From Catenulispora sp. GP43 (GTDB lineage Bacteria; Actinomycetota; Actinomycetes; Streptomycetales; Catenulisporaceae), in assembly GCF_041260665.1 (NCBI RefSeq), contig NZ_JBGCCT010000011.1:248001-312000 (forward strand): DNA of 64,000 nt, written 5' to 3'. The notes under the pieces were generated by a model. The model had not been told where the DNA came from. It made no database searches and was given only the letters and a program-made list of their open reading frames with translations. The first letter of the stretch is position 1, and each line of letters begins with the position of its first letter. The position numbers were made by a program, and so were the translations under genes. Below are positions 25,180-33,099 of the stretch, one piece after another.

Positions 25180-25943
25180 GCTTCAATGAGTACGACGGAG
25201 GACCGGGCGGCGCAGGCGCCCGGCGTCCGGAACGGCTCAGCGCCGAGCAGATCGACGCCTGGGAGTTCCCGCGCGCCGGCCTGACCCACCGCGGCTTCGA
25301 CGAGGAGGGCGTGCTCCGCTTCAAGCGGCGCGTGCTCGGCGAGCTGCAGGCGGCCGCGCAGATCGAGACCGAGCTGCGGCAGCGCAACGACGAGCTGACC
25401 AACCAGCTGCGCACCTCCTACGCCGGCAGCGACCCGGCCAACGGCGGGGCCGCGGCGGCGCCCTCGGCGCCCACGGCCTTCGCCCCGGAGCAGCGGGTCA
25501 CCGCCGCCGCGGTCAACGCGATCGCGATGGCGCAGCGCCAGGCCGAGGAGCAGATCCGCGCGGCCGAGGAGTACGTCCGCAACGTCACGGAGTACGCCCG
25601 CAACCAGTACGCGGTCACGGTGAACGAGGGACACCGGCAGGGACTGTTGGCTGCGGAGTCGGCGTTCCAGCGGCGCAGCGAACAGCTCTCGACCAGCCTG
25701 AAGTCGCTGGAACAGCAGTTGGAGTTCCTCAAGGCGTTCGGCGTCGCCTTCGGCGTGCAGGTGGAGGGCGCGCTGGAGAAGGCGCGCGAGGAAGTACACG
25801 TGATGATCAAGAACATCCACCAGGCCTTCGACGCGCTCAGCCGGAACCCGCCGGCCGGCGCGGGCGCCCCGCCGGCCGGCATGCCCGGCATGGCCGGCGT
25901 CGCCGGCTATCACGCCGGCTCCGCACTGCCGGGTACCGCCTGA
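25176..25943 (+). CDS. DivIVA-like coiled-coil protein
   Basis: 255 residues. The N-terminal segment (about 20-58: LSAEQIDAWEFPRAGLTHRG then FDEEGVLRFKRRVLGEL) resembles the membrane-curvature-binding DivIVA/Wag31 head. It is followed by long coiled coils (about 60-85 and 110-225, heptad-like EEQIRAAEEYVRNV) and a Gly/Pro/Ala-rich tail. DivIVA proteins mark poles and septa in Actinobacteria, but this is not the main polar-growth DivIVA, judging by its position and divergent head. GTG 25176 overlaps the flavohaemoglobin stop by 4 nt with GGAGGAGAG upstream. Confidence 0.72.
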   Translation: MSFNEYDGGPGGAGARRPERLSAEQIDAWEFPRAGLTHRGFDEEGVLRFKRRVLGELQAAAQIETELRQRNDELTNQLRTSYAGSDPANGGAAAAPSAPTAFAPEQRVTAAAVNAIAMAQRQAEEQIRAAEEYVRNVTEYARNQYAVTVNEGHRQGLLAAESAFQRRSEQLSTSLKSLEQQLEFLKAFGVAFGVQVEGALEKAREEVHVMIKNIHQAFDALSRNPPAGAGAPPAGMPGMAGVAGYHAGSALPGTA

Positions 25944-25985
25944 CACTGGTCACCGCACGACCAGGCACGCCCGCGCACCCCTGCC

Positions 25986-25991
25986 TAGGCT
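25986..25991 (+). promoter_or_regulatory. -10 element of the dehydrogenase gene
   Basis: TAGGCT lies exactly 7 nt before ATG 25999, the leaderless spacing. A GGGAG between them is too close to the start to be a separate confident ribosome site. Confidence 0.5.
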
Positions 25992-25998
25992 GGGAGCC

Positions 25999-26805
25999 AT
26001 GACGACAAAGGTTGCTTTCCTGGGGCTGGGGGCGATGGGCGCGCCGATGGCGGCACGCGTCATCGGCGCCGGCCACGAGGTCGTGGTGTGGAACCGGACC
26101 GCCGCGCGCACCGAACCGCTGGTCGCGCTCGGCGCGAGCGCGGCGGCCGACCCGGCCGAGGCGGCGGCCGGCGCCGAGTTCGTGGTGACGATGCTGTCCG
26201 ACCCGGCCGCGGTGGCGGCGGTGGCCGAGGCCTTCGCCGGCGCGCTGCGCCCGGACGCGGTGCTGGTCGAGATGTCCACGATCGGCCCGGACGGGACCGA
26301 GCGGATCAGAGAGCTGATCCCGGCCTCGGTCGGCCTGGTCGACGCCCCGGTGATGGGCAGTGTGGACCGCGCCGAGAGCGGAACGCTGGCGGTACTGGCC
26401 GGCGGCACCCCGGAGGACCTCGCGCGCGTGGCCGACCTGCTGAGGCTGTTCGGCAGCGTCACCGACTGCGGCGGGCCCGGCAGCGGCTCGGCCCGCAAGC
26501 TGGTGCTGATCAGCGGCATCGTCGCCGGGGTGGCCGTGGTCGGCGAGACGCTGGCGCTGGCCGAGCGGCTGGGCGTGGCCGATCCGCGCGCGGTGCTGGA
26601 GGGAAGTCCGCTCGGCCCTCTGGTGGCCCGGGCCTTCGCCACCGGCGTCGACTTCTCCGCCGAGATGGCCGCCAAGGACCTGCGGCTGGCCGGCGAGGTC
26701 CTGGACCTGCCGGTGATCGCCGCCGCGCAGCGCGCGCTGGAGTCGGTGCCGGATGCCGACGCCGATCTCGGCGAAGCGGTGCGGGCGCTGAACGCGAAGC
26801 GCTGA
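25999..26805 (+). CDS. NAD(P)-dependent beta-hydroxyacid dehydrogenase
   Basis: 268 residues of the 3-hydroxyisobutyrate/6-phosphogluconate dehydrogenase superfamily. Rossmann motif VAFLGLGAMGAPMAARV (residues 5-21), substrate loop VDAPVMGSVDRAESGTL and catalytic lysine in GSGSARKLVLI. The family oxidises short beta-hydroxyacids or reduces semialdehydes; the substrate is not predictable. Not obviously in an operon. Confidence 0.9.
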   Translation: MTTKVAFLGLGAMGAPMAARVIGAGHEVVVWNRTAARTEPLVALGASAAADPAEAAAGAEFVVTMLSDPAAVAAVAEAFAGALRPDAVLVEMSTIGPDGTERIRELIPASVGLVDAPVMGSVDRAESGTLAVLAGGTPEDLARVADLLRLFGSVTDCGGPGSGSARKLVLISGIVAGVAVVGETLALAERLGVADPRAVLEGSPLGPLVARAFATGVDFSAEMAAKDLRLAGEVLDLPVIAAAQRALESVPDADADLGEAVRALNAKR

Positions 26806-26818
26806 GTCGGGCCGCATG

Positions 26819-26900
26819 GGACGGCTGGGCGGCTCGGCGGCTCGGCGGCTGGGCAGCTCGGCGGCTGGCCGGCTGGCCGGCTCGGCGGCTCGGTCTGCCG
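26819..26900. repeat. GC-rich minisatellite of GGCNGCTCGGCG-like units
   Basis: The 172-bp gap between two convergent genes is largely a degenerate array of 8-9-bp units such as CGGCTCGG, CGGCTGGC and CGGCTGGG (about ten units). It is low-complexity and has no coding potential. It may act as a folded terminator for both genes. Confidence 0.75.
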
Positions 26901-26977
26901 GCCACAGCCAGGCGGGCACGAGGTCGGGCCGCCCCGAAACAGCGGCCCGGCCCCGTGCGTTCAGGGTGCGCCTGCTT

Positions 26978-27832
26978 CTACTCGCTGTCGACCACGGTCC
27001 CGGATGCCAAGAGCGCGCGGTACGGGAGCCGCAGGGTCCCGTCCTCGTCCGTCATCTCGGCGGCGACCCGCAGATAGTTCTCGTGGAAGGCGGCGCGGAC
27101 CTCGGAAGTCTGCGCCTGGTAGGTCCGGCCGGACGGCCCGACGCCGGACCCCATCGACATCCACCACTCCTGCGCGGTGGTGAGGTGGTCCCAGTCGATG
27201 ACGCTGGTGGTGACGTCGGCCAGTCCCACCTCGCGGAACAGCCCGGCCAGGCCCTCCTCGGTGCGCGGGTAGTCGTCGGCGAGGACCAGCGGCGGCATCT
27301 GCCGCGGGATCCAGCCCCGGGTCGCCGCCCCGGTCCGGGAGAACAGGCTCCGCCCGGCGGAACGCTCCGCGGGCCACAGCGTGAAGGCCACACGCCCGCC
27401 CGGCTTGGCCACGTCCCGCAGCGCCCGCAGCGCGACCTTCGGCCGCCCGAAGTGGTCGAGCACGAAGTTGCCGGCCACGGCGTCGAAGGTCCCCGGCTCG
27501 AACGGCAGGTCCGGCACCACCGCCAGCAGGAACTCCGCCTCCGGCGCCTTCATCCGCGCCAGGTCGAGCATCGAGGGCTCGGCGTCGACGGCCGTCACCC
27601 CGGCCCCGCGCGCCACGGCGGCCCGGGCGACGGTGCCGGTCCCGGTGCCCACGTCCAGCAGAGTGCGGCCGGCCGCGACCCCGGCGGCGTCGAGCAGGGC
27701 GGGGATCGTGTGCGCGCACAAGGAGGCGTAGACGGCGTCGTAGCCGGAACCGGCGTCGGCCCACAGCACGCGCTCCGCCTCGTCGAAGGTCTGGATTGCG
27801 GAGGATGTCGATGGATCTTCGGGCTTGGACAC
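26978..27832 (-). CDS. class I SAM-dependent methyltransferase
   Basis: 284 residues. SAM motif I LLDVGTGTGTVARAAV at about 58-73, VTAVDAEPSM, FDAVAGNFVLDH and KPGGRVAFTLWP follow the order of class I methyltransferases of the UbiE/11 type. The acceptor is unknown. GTG 27832 is the first good start and no ribosome site is seen, but TAGGCT lies 6 nt upstream on this strand, in the promoter region shared with the divergent trmH-like gene. Confidence 0.85.
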   Translation of the reverse strand: MSKPEDPSTSSAIQTFDEAERVLWADAGSGYDAVYASLCAHTIPALLDAAGVAAGRTLLDVGTGTGTVARAAVARGAGVTAVDAEPSMLDLARMKAPEAEFLLAVVPDLPFEPGTFDAVAGNFVLDHFGRPKVALRALRDVAKPGGRVAFTLWPAERSAGRSLFSRTGAATRGWIPRQMPPLVLADDYPRTEEGLAGLFREVGLADVTTSVIDWDHLTTAQEWWMSMGSGVGPSGRTYQAQTSEVRAAFHENYLRVAAEMTDEDGTLRLPYRALLASGTVVDSE

Positions 27833-27849
27833 GCCGGTAGCCTAGCGGG
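27833..27849. promoter_or_regulatory. 17-bp symmetrical bidirectional promoter region
   Basis: The intergenic region is only 17 bp. On the forward strand TAGCCT (27838-27843) ends 6 nt before ATG 27850; on the reverse strand TAGGCT (27844-27839) ends 6 nt before GTG 27832. The two -10 boxes overlap almost entirely in the palindromic TAGCCTA. Bidirectional transcription from symmetrical -10 elements is a known bacterial phenomenon. Confidence 0.6.
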
Positions 27850-28671
27850 ATGCGCGCACACCAACGGGTGGCTTCCCGCAACGCCAGGTTCCAGCAATGG
27901 CAGACCCTGCTCACCAACCGGCAGAAGCGTCAGCGCGCGGGCCGCTTCCTCGTCCAGGGCGTCAGGCCGCTGACACTGGCCGCGGAACAGGGCTGGGGCA
28001 TCGAGGAACTGCTGGTCGACGCCGACCGCCGGCTGTCCCGCTGGGCCGAGGAGTACATCGACGCCGTGGCCGTCGCCGACGCCGAGGTGATCGCGCTGCC
28101 CGGCGACATGCTGGCCGAACTCGGCGAGAAGGACCAGGACGCGGCCCCGGAACTGCTCGCCGTGGTCGCCATGCCCCCGGACGACCTCGCCCGCGTCCGC
28201 CTGACCGACCGCTTCCTCGGCGTGGCCTTCGACCGCCCGACCCAACCGGGCAATCTCGGCACCCTGATCCGCTCCGCGGACGCCTTCGGCGCCGACGGCG
28301 TCGTGGTCACCGGCCACGCCGCCGACGTCTACGACCCGCGCACCGTGCGCGCCAGCACCGGCTCGCTGTTCGGCCTGCCGACGGTGCGCACGCCGTCCCA
28401 CCGCGAGGTCCTGGAGTGGCTGAGCGGAACCGGCGTGACCGTCGTCGGCACCGACGAGGACGGCGACACCGACATCGAGGACTACGACTTCGGCGCCCCG
28501 ACGCTGATCGTGGTCGGCAACGAGACCGTGGGGATGAGCACCGGCTGGCGCGAGGCCTGCGACCGGGTGCTGAGCATCCCGATGAGCGGGACGGCGAGTT
28601 CGCTGAACGCCGCCAACGCCGCCACGGTGGTGCTGTACGAGGCGGCGCGGCAGCGAAGAGCGGCGAAGTAG
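27850..28671 (+). CDS. TrmH/SpoU-family RNA 2'-O-methyltransferase
   Basis: 273 residues. The SPOUT signatures are FDRPTQPGNLGTLIRSADAF (motif 1), VVGNETVGM (motif 2) and LSIPMSGTASSLNAANAA (motif 3), preceded by an N-terminal substrate-binding domain (RFLVQGVRPL). The family includes rRNA and tRNA ribose methylases and the thiostrepton/avilamycin resistance methylases; which nucleotide is modified cannot be told. Confidence 0.88.
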   Translation: MRAHQRVASRNARFQQWQTLLTNRQKRQRAGRFLVQGVRPLTLAAEQGWGIEELLVDADRRLSRWAEEYIDAVAVADAEVIALPGDMLAELGEKDQDAAPELLAVVAMPPDDLARVRLTDRFLGVAFDRPTQPGNLGTLIRSADAFGADGVVVTGHAADVYDPRTVRASTGSLFGLPTVRTPSHREVLEWLSGTGVTVVGTDEDGDTDIEDYDFGAPTLIVVGNETVGMSTGWREACDRVLSIPMSGTASSLNAANAATVVLYEAARQRRAAK

Positions 28672-28710
28672 AGCCGTCGGAGGCCGGGCTCACCTCGGCG
28701 GTCGCGCGTC

Positions 28711-29475
28711 CTACGCCGAGAACTCCGCCACGACCTCGATCTCGCCGACGATCGAGGCGTTGAACGCGTCGAGTTCGTCGGCGGGGACCCACAGCTCCAG
28801 GTGCTCCGCGCCGCCGGCCGTCTGCGTCGGGTACGCACGCGCGGTCGGTGTCGCGACCCGGAAGCGGGTGACGTAGCCGGATCCGGAGGCTGCGACGTTC
28901 CAGTCCCGCGCGATCGTCGCGGCGTAGCGCTCGTTCAGCACGGGGTAGAAGATCGGCTGGTCCGCGAGGCGCGGCGGCCACGCCTTGAACCCGTCGGCGC
29001 GCAGGAGCTCCAGTTCCTCGGGGCCGACCGGGCGCCACAGGGTCGTGGTGCCGTCGGCGTTCTCCCGCCGTCCGCGGCGGATCTCAGCCAGGAGCGCGGC
29101 GACGTGGCGGTCCTCGGCGTCCGCGACGAAATCAGCTTCGGCGACGAACGCCACCACCGCGTCCCCGCCGCTGAGCGACCGCAGCACCGCGATATTCGGG
29201 TGCGGGATGTCGGTACACGCCTCGCCCGGTTCGACCATCGCGATCGCCTCCGCGATCGCCGCGGCGGGCAGCGGATACGACCCGCTGCCGCCGCGGTACC
29301 CCACCACCGTGGCCACCGCCACGCCCGGAAGGAGGCCGCCGCGCACGTTCGCGCGCACCACGGCGCCGTCCGGGGTCAGCAGCCCCCAGGCCGCCGGCTG
29401 CTCCCAGCCGAGGCGTTCCTCCATCGCGGCCCGGGCGGCGTTGATCGCCTCGACCGTCTCCCAGCGCTCAGTCAC
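28711..29475 (-). CDS. two-domain protein of unknown function
   Basis: 254 residues. The C-terminal half (about 135-254: TTLWRPVGPEELELLRADGF, PPRLADQPIFYPVLNERYA, WVPADELDAFN) matches a small family usually annotated 'ADP-ribosylation/crystallin J1', with no demonstrated activity. The N-terminal half (VRANVRGGLLPGVAVATVVG then YRGGSGSYPLP) is a separate unrecognised domain. No signal or membrane segment. GTG 29475 is used. It is convergent with the trmH-like gene. Confidence 0.7.
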   Translation of the reverse strand: MTERWETVEAINAARAAMEERLGWEQPAAWGLLTPDGAVVRANVRGGLLPGVAVATVVGYRGGSGSYPLPAAAIAEAIAMVEPGEACTDIPHPNIAVLRSLSGGDAVVAFVAEADFVADAEDRHVAALLAEIRRGRRENADGTTTLWRPVGPEELELLRADGFKAWPPRLADQPIFYPVLNERYAATIARDWNVAASGSGYVTRFRVATPTARAYPTQTAGGAEHLELWVPADELDAFNASIVGEIEVVAEFSA

Positions 29476-29507
29476 GGCGCCACGCTATCCATGCCCCGTC
29501 GCGGGAG

Positions 29508-30347
29508 CTATCCCAGCCCGTAGACCGCCGTCGCGGTCCCGCCGAACACCGCTTCGCGCTCCGCGTCGGTCAGCTCGGCCGTCAGCCGCATCGCGGTTTC
29601 CACAACCTGTGGATAGCCCGCGCCGAGTGTGCTCACCGGCCAGTCGCTGCCGAACATCACGCGCTCGGGCCCGAACGCCTCCAGCACCACGTCGGCGTAG
29701 GGCCGCAGGTCCGCGACCGTCCAGCGCTCCAGGTCCGCCTCGGTCACCAGGCCGGACAGCTTGCACGAGACGTTCGGCAATTCTGCCAGGGCCCTGATAT
29801 CGGCGGCCCACGGCTCGCGCGCGCCGGACGCGATCGGCGGCTTGCCCAGGTGATCCAGGACGAAGCGGAGGTCCGGCACCGCGTGCGCGACGGCCGTGCA
29901 GGCCGGGATCTGGTCGGCGCGCACGATCAGGTCGAAGGCCAGCCCGGTCGGCGCGAGCCGGCGCAGGCCCCGGAGCGTGTCCGGCTCGGTGAGCCACGCG
30001 CCGTCCGGCAGCTCCTGCACCTGGTGCCGGATGCCCACCAGCCACCGTCCGCCGACGCCGGACAGCAGTTCGCTCAGCCGCTCGCCGAAGGTCGGCGCGG
30101 TGACGTCGGTCCAGCCCACCACCCCGGCGATGAGATCCGATGTCTCGGCCAGCTCCAGCATCTCCGGGGTCTCGTCGACCGCGTGGATGGTCTGCACCAG
30201 CACGGTCGCCGAGACGCCGGCCGCCGCGGCCAGCGGCTCCAGGTCGGCCAGGTGGAAACTGCGGCGCAGCGCCGGCAGATCCTCGGTCCACGGCTGGTCC
30301 CGGACGCTGAGATCCCACAGGTGGTGGTGCGCGTCGACGATCCGCAT
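29508..30347 (-). CDS. amidohydrolase, L-fuconolactonase-like
   Basis: 279 residues of the amidohydrolase_2/COG3618 family. N-terminal metal motif VDAHHHLWD, WLVGIRHQVQ, FVLDHLGKPP and the C-terminal MFGSDWPVSTL (catalytic Asp) are typical of lactonases that open L-fuconolactone or related sugar lactones. ATG 30347 has GGAGG 8 nt upstream, inside the end of the mutarotase gene, whose stop lies 2 nt upstream. The pair points to deoxy-sugar (fucose/rhamnose) catabolism. Confidence 0.85.
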   Translation of the reverse strand: MRIVDAHHHLWDLSVRDQPWTEDLPALRRSFHLADLEPLAAAAGVSATVLVQTIHAVDETPEMLELAETSDLIAGVVGWTDVTAPTFGERLSELLSGVGGRWLVGIRHQVQELPDGAWLTEPDTLRGLRRLAPTGLAFDLIVRADQIPACTAVAHAVPDLRFVLDHLGKPPIASGAREPWAADIRALAELPNVSCKLSGLVTEADLERWTVADLRPYADVVLEAFGPERVMFGSDWPVSTLGAGYPQVVETAMRLTAELTDAEREAVFGGTATAVYGLG

Positions 30348-30349
30348 CC

Positions 30350-30676
30350 TCAGGCCTCCGGCAGTTCGAAAAGCTGGGGCAGTTCAAAAATCACCGGCAG
30401 CGGCTCGTCCCCGCCGGCGAGCGAGAAGTCCCGGAACACCCCGACCCGCGCCTGCCACGCGCGGTCGGCCTCCTTGTCGGCCATGAACGCCTTCAGCGCT
30501 TCCCAGTCCTCGCACTCGACCAGGTGGAACAGGTCCACCCCGTTGCGCCAGATCGTCCACGCTGTACAGCCGCCGGCCCGCAGCAGATCCGGGATCTCCG
30601 GCGGGATGTCGTCGTGCGCTTGCTCGTACCCTGTGACGCCCTCGGGCTTCAGCCGGGTGTGGATGGCGACCCGCAC
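30350..30676 (-). CDS. L-rhamnose/fucose mutarotase family protein
   Basis: 108 residues, the usual RhaM size. It starts MRVAIHTRLKPEGVTGYEQA, then HDDIPPEI with the catalytic-region His, and LFHLVECEDWEAL. It interconverts anomers of 6-deoxy sugars. GTG 30676 follows a GGGGG-containing leader. First gene of a two-gene unit with the fuconolactonase-like gene; no dehydrogenase or transporter for the pathway is nearby. Confidence 0.85.
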   Translation of the reverse strand: MRVAIHTRLKPEGVTGYEQAHDDIPPEIPDLLRAGGCTAWTIWRNGVDLFHLVECEDWEALKAFMADKEADRAWQARVGVFRDFSLAGGDEPLPVIFELPQLFELPEA

Positions 30677-30768
30677 CTGGAACCCCCACTCCTGCGAGAC
30701 ATCGGATCTTTCACTGATCGGCCGCCGAGTCTAGTGCCTGTTTGCGTCGGGGGAAACGAACACGTCCA

Positions 30769-31848
30769 ATGGCTCAGGTGAGGGACCGAACCCCGGTCAG
30801 GGACCACGCCGCGCGCCTCGTCCGCTTCCAGCGCATCGAGATCGACGCCACGCGGCTGGTGCTGTCCGGGATCGCGCTGGCGCTGCCGGTCGCGGTCGGC
30901 GCGGCGACCGGCCACGTGGCCGAGGGCCTGACCGCGGTCATGGGCGCGCTGCTGGTCAGTTCGGCCGGGCACGAGGGCGGCTGGCGGGCCCGGTGCGTCG
31001 ACCTGGGCGCGACGGCGGCGGTCGGCGCGCTGGTGGTCTGGCTCGGGGCGGTGCTCGGCGCGCAGGGCGGCGTGGCCGGCGTCTGGATCGTGGCGGTGGC
31101 CTTCGCGGCGGCGCTGGTCGGCGGCATCGGGACGCTGGAGGCGCGGATCGCCGCGAACGCGACGGTGTTCACCGTCATCGGCGCGCACCTGGGCACGGGC
31201 CCTGAGTCGCCCCGGCACATCCTGCTGTACGTCGTGCTGGGTATGGCGGCGGCCGCCGCGCTCACCCTCGGCACGCACGCCCTCGGCCGTGCGCTGTCAC
31301 CGCTGCGGCGCAGGGAGCTGGAGGGGCCGCCGGGGCCGGAGTGGCCGTTCCGGCGCAGCGTGCCGAAGTGGCGGGCCGGGCTGCGGACCTGGCACGGCTG
31401 GCAGTACGCGGTGCGCCTGACCGCGTCGATGGCGGTGGCCGAGGTGGTCGCGCAGTTCCGGCCCGGCGCGCACGCCTACTGGATCGCGCTGACGGTGTCG
31501 CTGGTGGTCCTGCGCGACGAGGCCGCGGCGCCGATGCGCGCGCTGGAGCGCGGCCTGGGCACCACGATCGGCGTGCTGGTCGGCGGCGGGCTGATCGGGG
31601 TGCTGCCGACCTGGGGCATCGTGGCGCTGATCGGCGTGATCGGGGCGGTGCGGCCGTATCTGAAACTGGCCAACTACACCGCCTACGCCGCGGTGATGAC
31701 CCCGCTGATCACGATGCTGAACGAGCTCGGCGACGACATCTCCTGGGCGGTGCTGCGCGAGCGCGTGCTGGACACGCTGATCGGCTGCGCGGTCGGGCTG
31801 TGCGTGGGCTATCTGCCGTGGCGGATGTGGTCAAGCAGACAGCGCTGA
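30769..31848 (+). CDS. FUSC-family membrane protein
   Basis: 359 residues with two bundles of about five transmembrane helices each (about 28-170 and 215-350), separated by a cytoplasmic loop with ELEGPPGPEWPFRRSVPKWR. The second bundle has the FUSC signature YWIALTVSLVVLRDEAAAP followed by RALERGLGTTIGVL. FUSC proteins are putative exporters of aromatic acids or similar compounds. ATG 30769 is the tentative start; TTG 30742 and GTG 30778 are in frame and cannot be excluded. Confidence 0.8.
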   Translation: MAQVRDRTPVRDHAARLVRFQRIEIDATRLVLSGIALALPVAVGAATGHVAEGLTAVMGALLVSSAGHEGGWRARCVDLGATAAVGALVVWLGAVLGAQGGVAGVWIVAVAFAAALVGGIGTLEARIAANATVFTVIGAHLGTGPESPRHILLYVVLGMAAAAALTLGTHALGRALSPLRRRELEGPPGPEWPFRRSVPKWRAGLRTWHGWQYAVRLTASMAVAEVVAQFRPGAHAYWIALTVSLVVLRDEAAAPMRALERGLGTTIGVLVGGGLIGVLPTWGIVALIGVIGAVRPYLKLANYTAYAAVMTPLITMLNELGDDISWAVLRERVLDTLIGCAVGLCVGYLPWRMWSSRQR

Positions 31849-31893
31849 AGGATAGGGGAACCTAACCTCGCGGAATACGATCTCCTCATACCC

Positions 31894-31921
31894 GGTTGAA
31901 GTGTTTGTTCAACTTTCAACC
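31894..31921. promoter_or_regulatory. triple GTTGAA/TTCAAC operator upstream of the LLM gene
   Basis: GTTGAA (31895-31900), 7-nt spacer, TTCAAC (31908-31913) and a further TTCAACC (31915-31921) give two alternative inverted repeats sharing the left arm (GGTTGAA...TTCAACC). The array ends 17 nt before the start codon and probably binds a dimeric repressor; the regulator is not encoded next to it. Confidence 0.55.
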
Positions 31922-31938
31922 AACAGAAGGGTCCCATC

Positions 31939-33099
31939 GTGAGCCAGATGCAGTTCGGCGTCTTCACCGTCGGAGACGTGACGCCCGACCCCACGACGGG
32001 CCGCGCGCCGACCGAGCACGAGCGCATCAAGGCCATGGCCGCCATCGCCGAGCACGCCGAGCAGGCCGGCCTGGACGTCTTCGCCACCGGCGAGCACCAC
32101 AACCCGCCGTTCGTCCCCTCCTCCCCGACCACGCTGCTGGGCTGGATCGCCAGCCGCACCTCCAAGCTGCTGCTGAGCACCGCGACCACGCTGATCACCA
32201 CCAACGACCCGGTGAAGATCGCCGAGGACTACGCGATGCTGCAGCACCTGGCCGACGGCCGCGTGGACCTGACCCTGGGCCGCGGCAACACCGGCCCGGT
32301 GTACCCGTGGTTCGGCAAGGACATCCGCGACGGCATCGACCTGGCCCTGGAGAACTACGCGCTGCTGCGCCGGCTGTGGGACGAGGACGTCGTCGACTGG
32401 TCCGGCCGCTTCCGCACCCCGCTGCAGGGCTTCACCTCCACGCCCCGGCCGCTGGACGGCGTCCCGCCGTTCGTCTGGCACGGCTCGATCCGCTCCCCCG
32501 AGATCGCCGAGCAGGCCGCGTACTATGGGGACGGTTTCTTCCACAACAACATCTTCTGGCCGAAGGAACACACGCAGCGCATGGTCGCGCTGTACCGCCG
32601 GCGCTTCGCGCACTACGGGCACGGCACCGAGCAGCAGGCGATCGTCGGATTGGGCGGCCAGGTCTTCATGCGCAAGAACTCGCAGGACGCGGTCCGCGAG
32701 TTCCGGCCGTACTTCGACAACGCCCCGGTGTACGGCCACGGCCCCTCGCTGGAGGAGTTCACGGCCGAGACCCCGCTCACGGTGGGCACCCCGGAGCAGG
32801 TGATCGAGCGCACGCTGTCCTTCCGCGACTACGTCGGCGACTACCAGCGGCAGCTGTTCCTGCTCGACCACGCCGGCCTGCCGCTGAAGACGGTGCTGGA
32901 GCAGATCGACCTGCTGGGCGAGCAGGTGGTCCCGGTGCTGCGCAAGGAGTTCGCGATCGGCCGCCCGGCCGACGTGCCGGACGCCCCGACCCACGCGAGC
33001 CTGGCGGCCGGGTCCGCCGTGGACGAGGCGGGGACGGCCGGGACGCGGGATGATGAGCGGTCGGCTTTGTTCGACACGAAGGAGGCCATCGCACCGTGA
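31939..33099 (+). CDS. FMN-dependent luciferase-like monooxygenase, CE1758 type
   Basis: 386 residues, TIM-barrel LLM fold: MQFGVFTVGDVTPDPTTGR, ATGEHHNPPFVPSSPTTLLG, TLGRGNTGPVYPWFGKD, VWHGSIRSPEIAEQAA. Its companion, the next gene, is the FMN reductase found next to this LLM subgroup in many Actinobacteria, so the pair forms a two-component monooxygenase; the substrate is unknown. GTG 31939 has AGAAGG upstream, and the C-terminal 40 residues are Ala/Asp-rich linker. The stop overlaps the next GTG by 4 nt. Confidence 0.9.
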   Translation: MSQMQFGVFTVGDVTPDPTTGRAPTEHERIKAMAAIAEHAEQAGLDVFATGEHHNPPFVPSSPTTLLGWIASRTSKLLLSTATTLITTNDPVKIAEDYAMLQHLADGRVDLTLGRGNTGPVYPWFGKDIRDGIDLALENYALLRRLWDEDVVDWSGRFRTPLQGFTSTPRPLDGVPPFVWHGSIRSPEIAEQAAYYGDGFFHNNIFWPKEHTQRMVALYRRRFAHYGHGTEQQAIVGLGGQVFMRKNSQDAVREFRPYFDNAPVYGHGPSLEEFTAETPLTVGTPEQVIERTLSFRDYVGDYQRQLFLLDHAGLPLKTVLEQIDLLGEQVVPVLRKEFAIGRPADVPDAPTHASLAAGSAVDEAGTAGTRDDERSALFDTKEAIAP

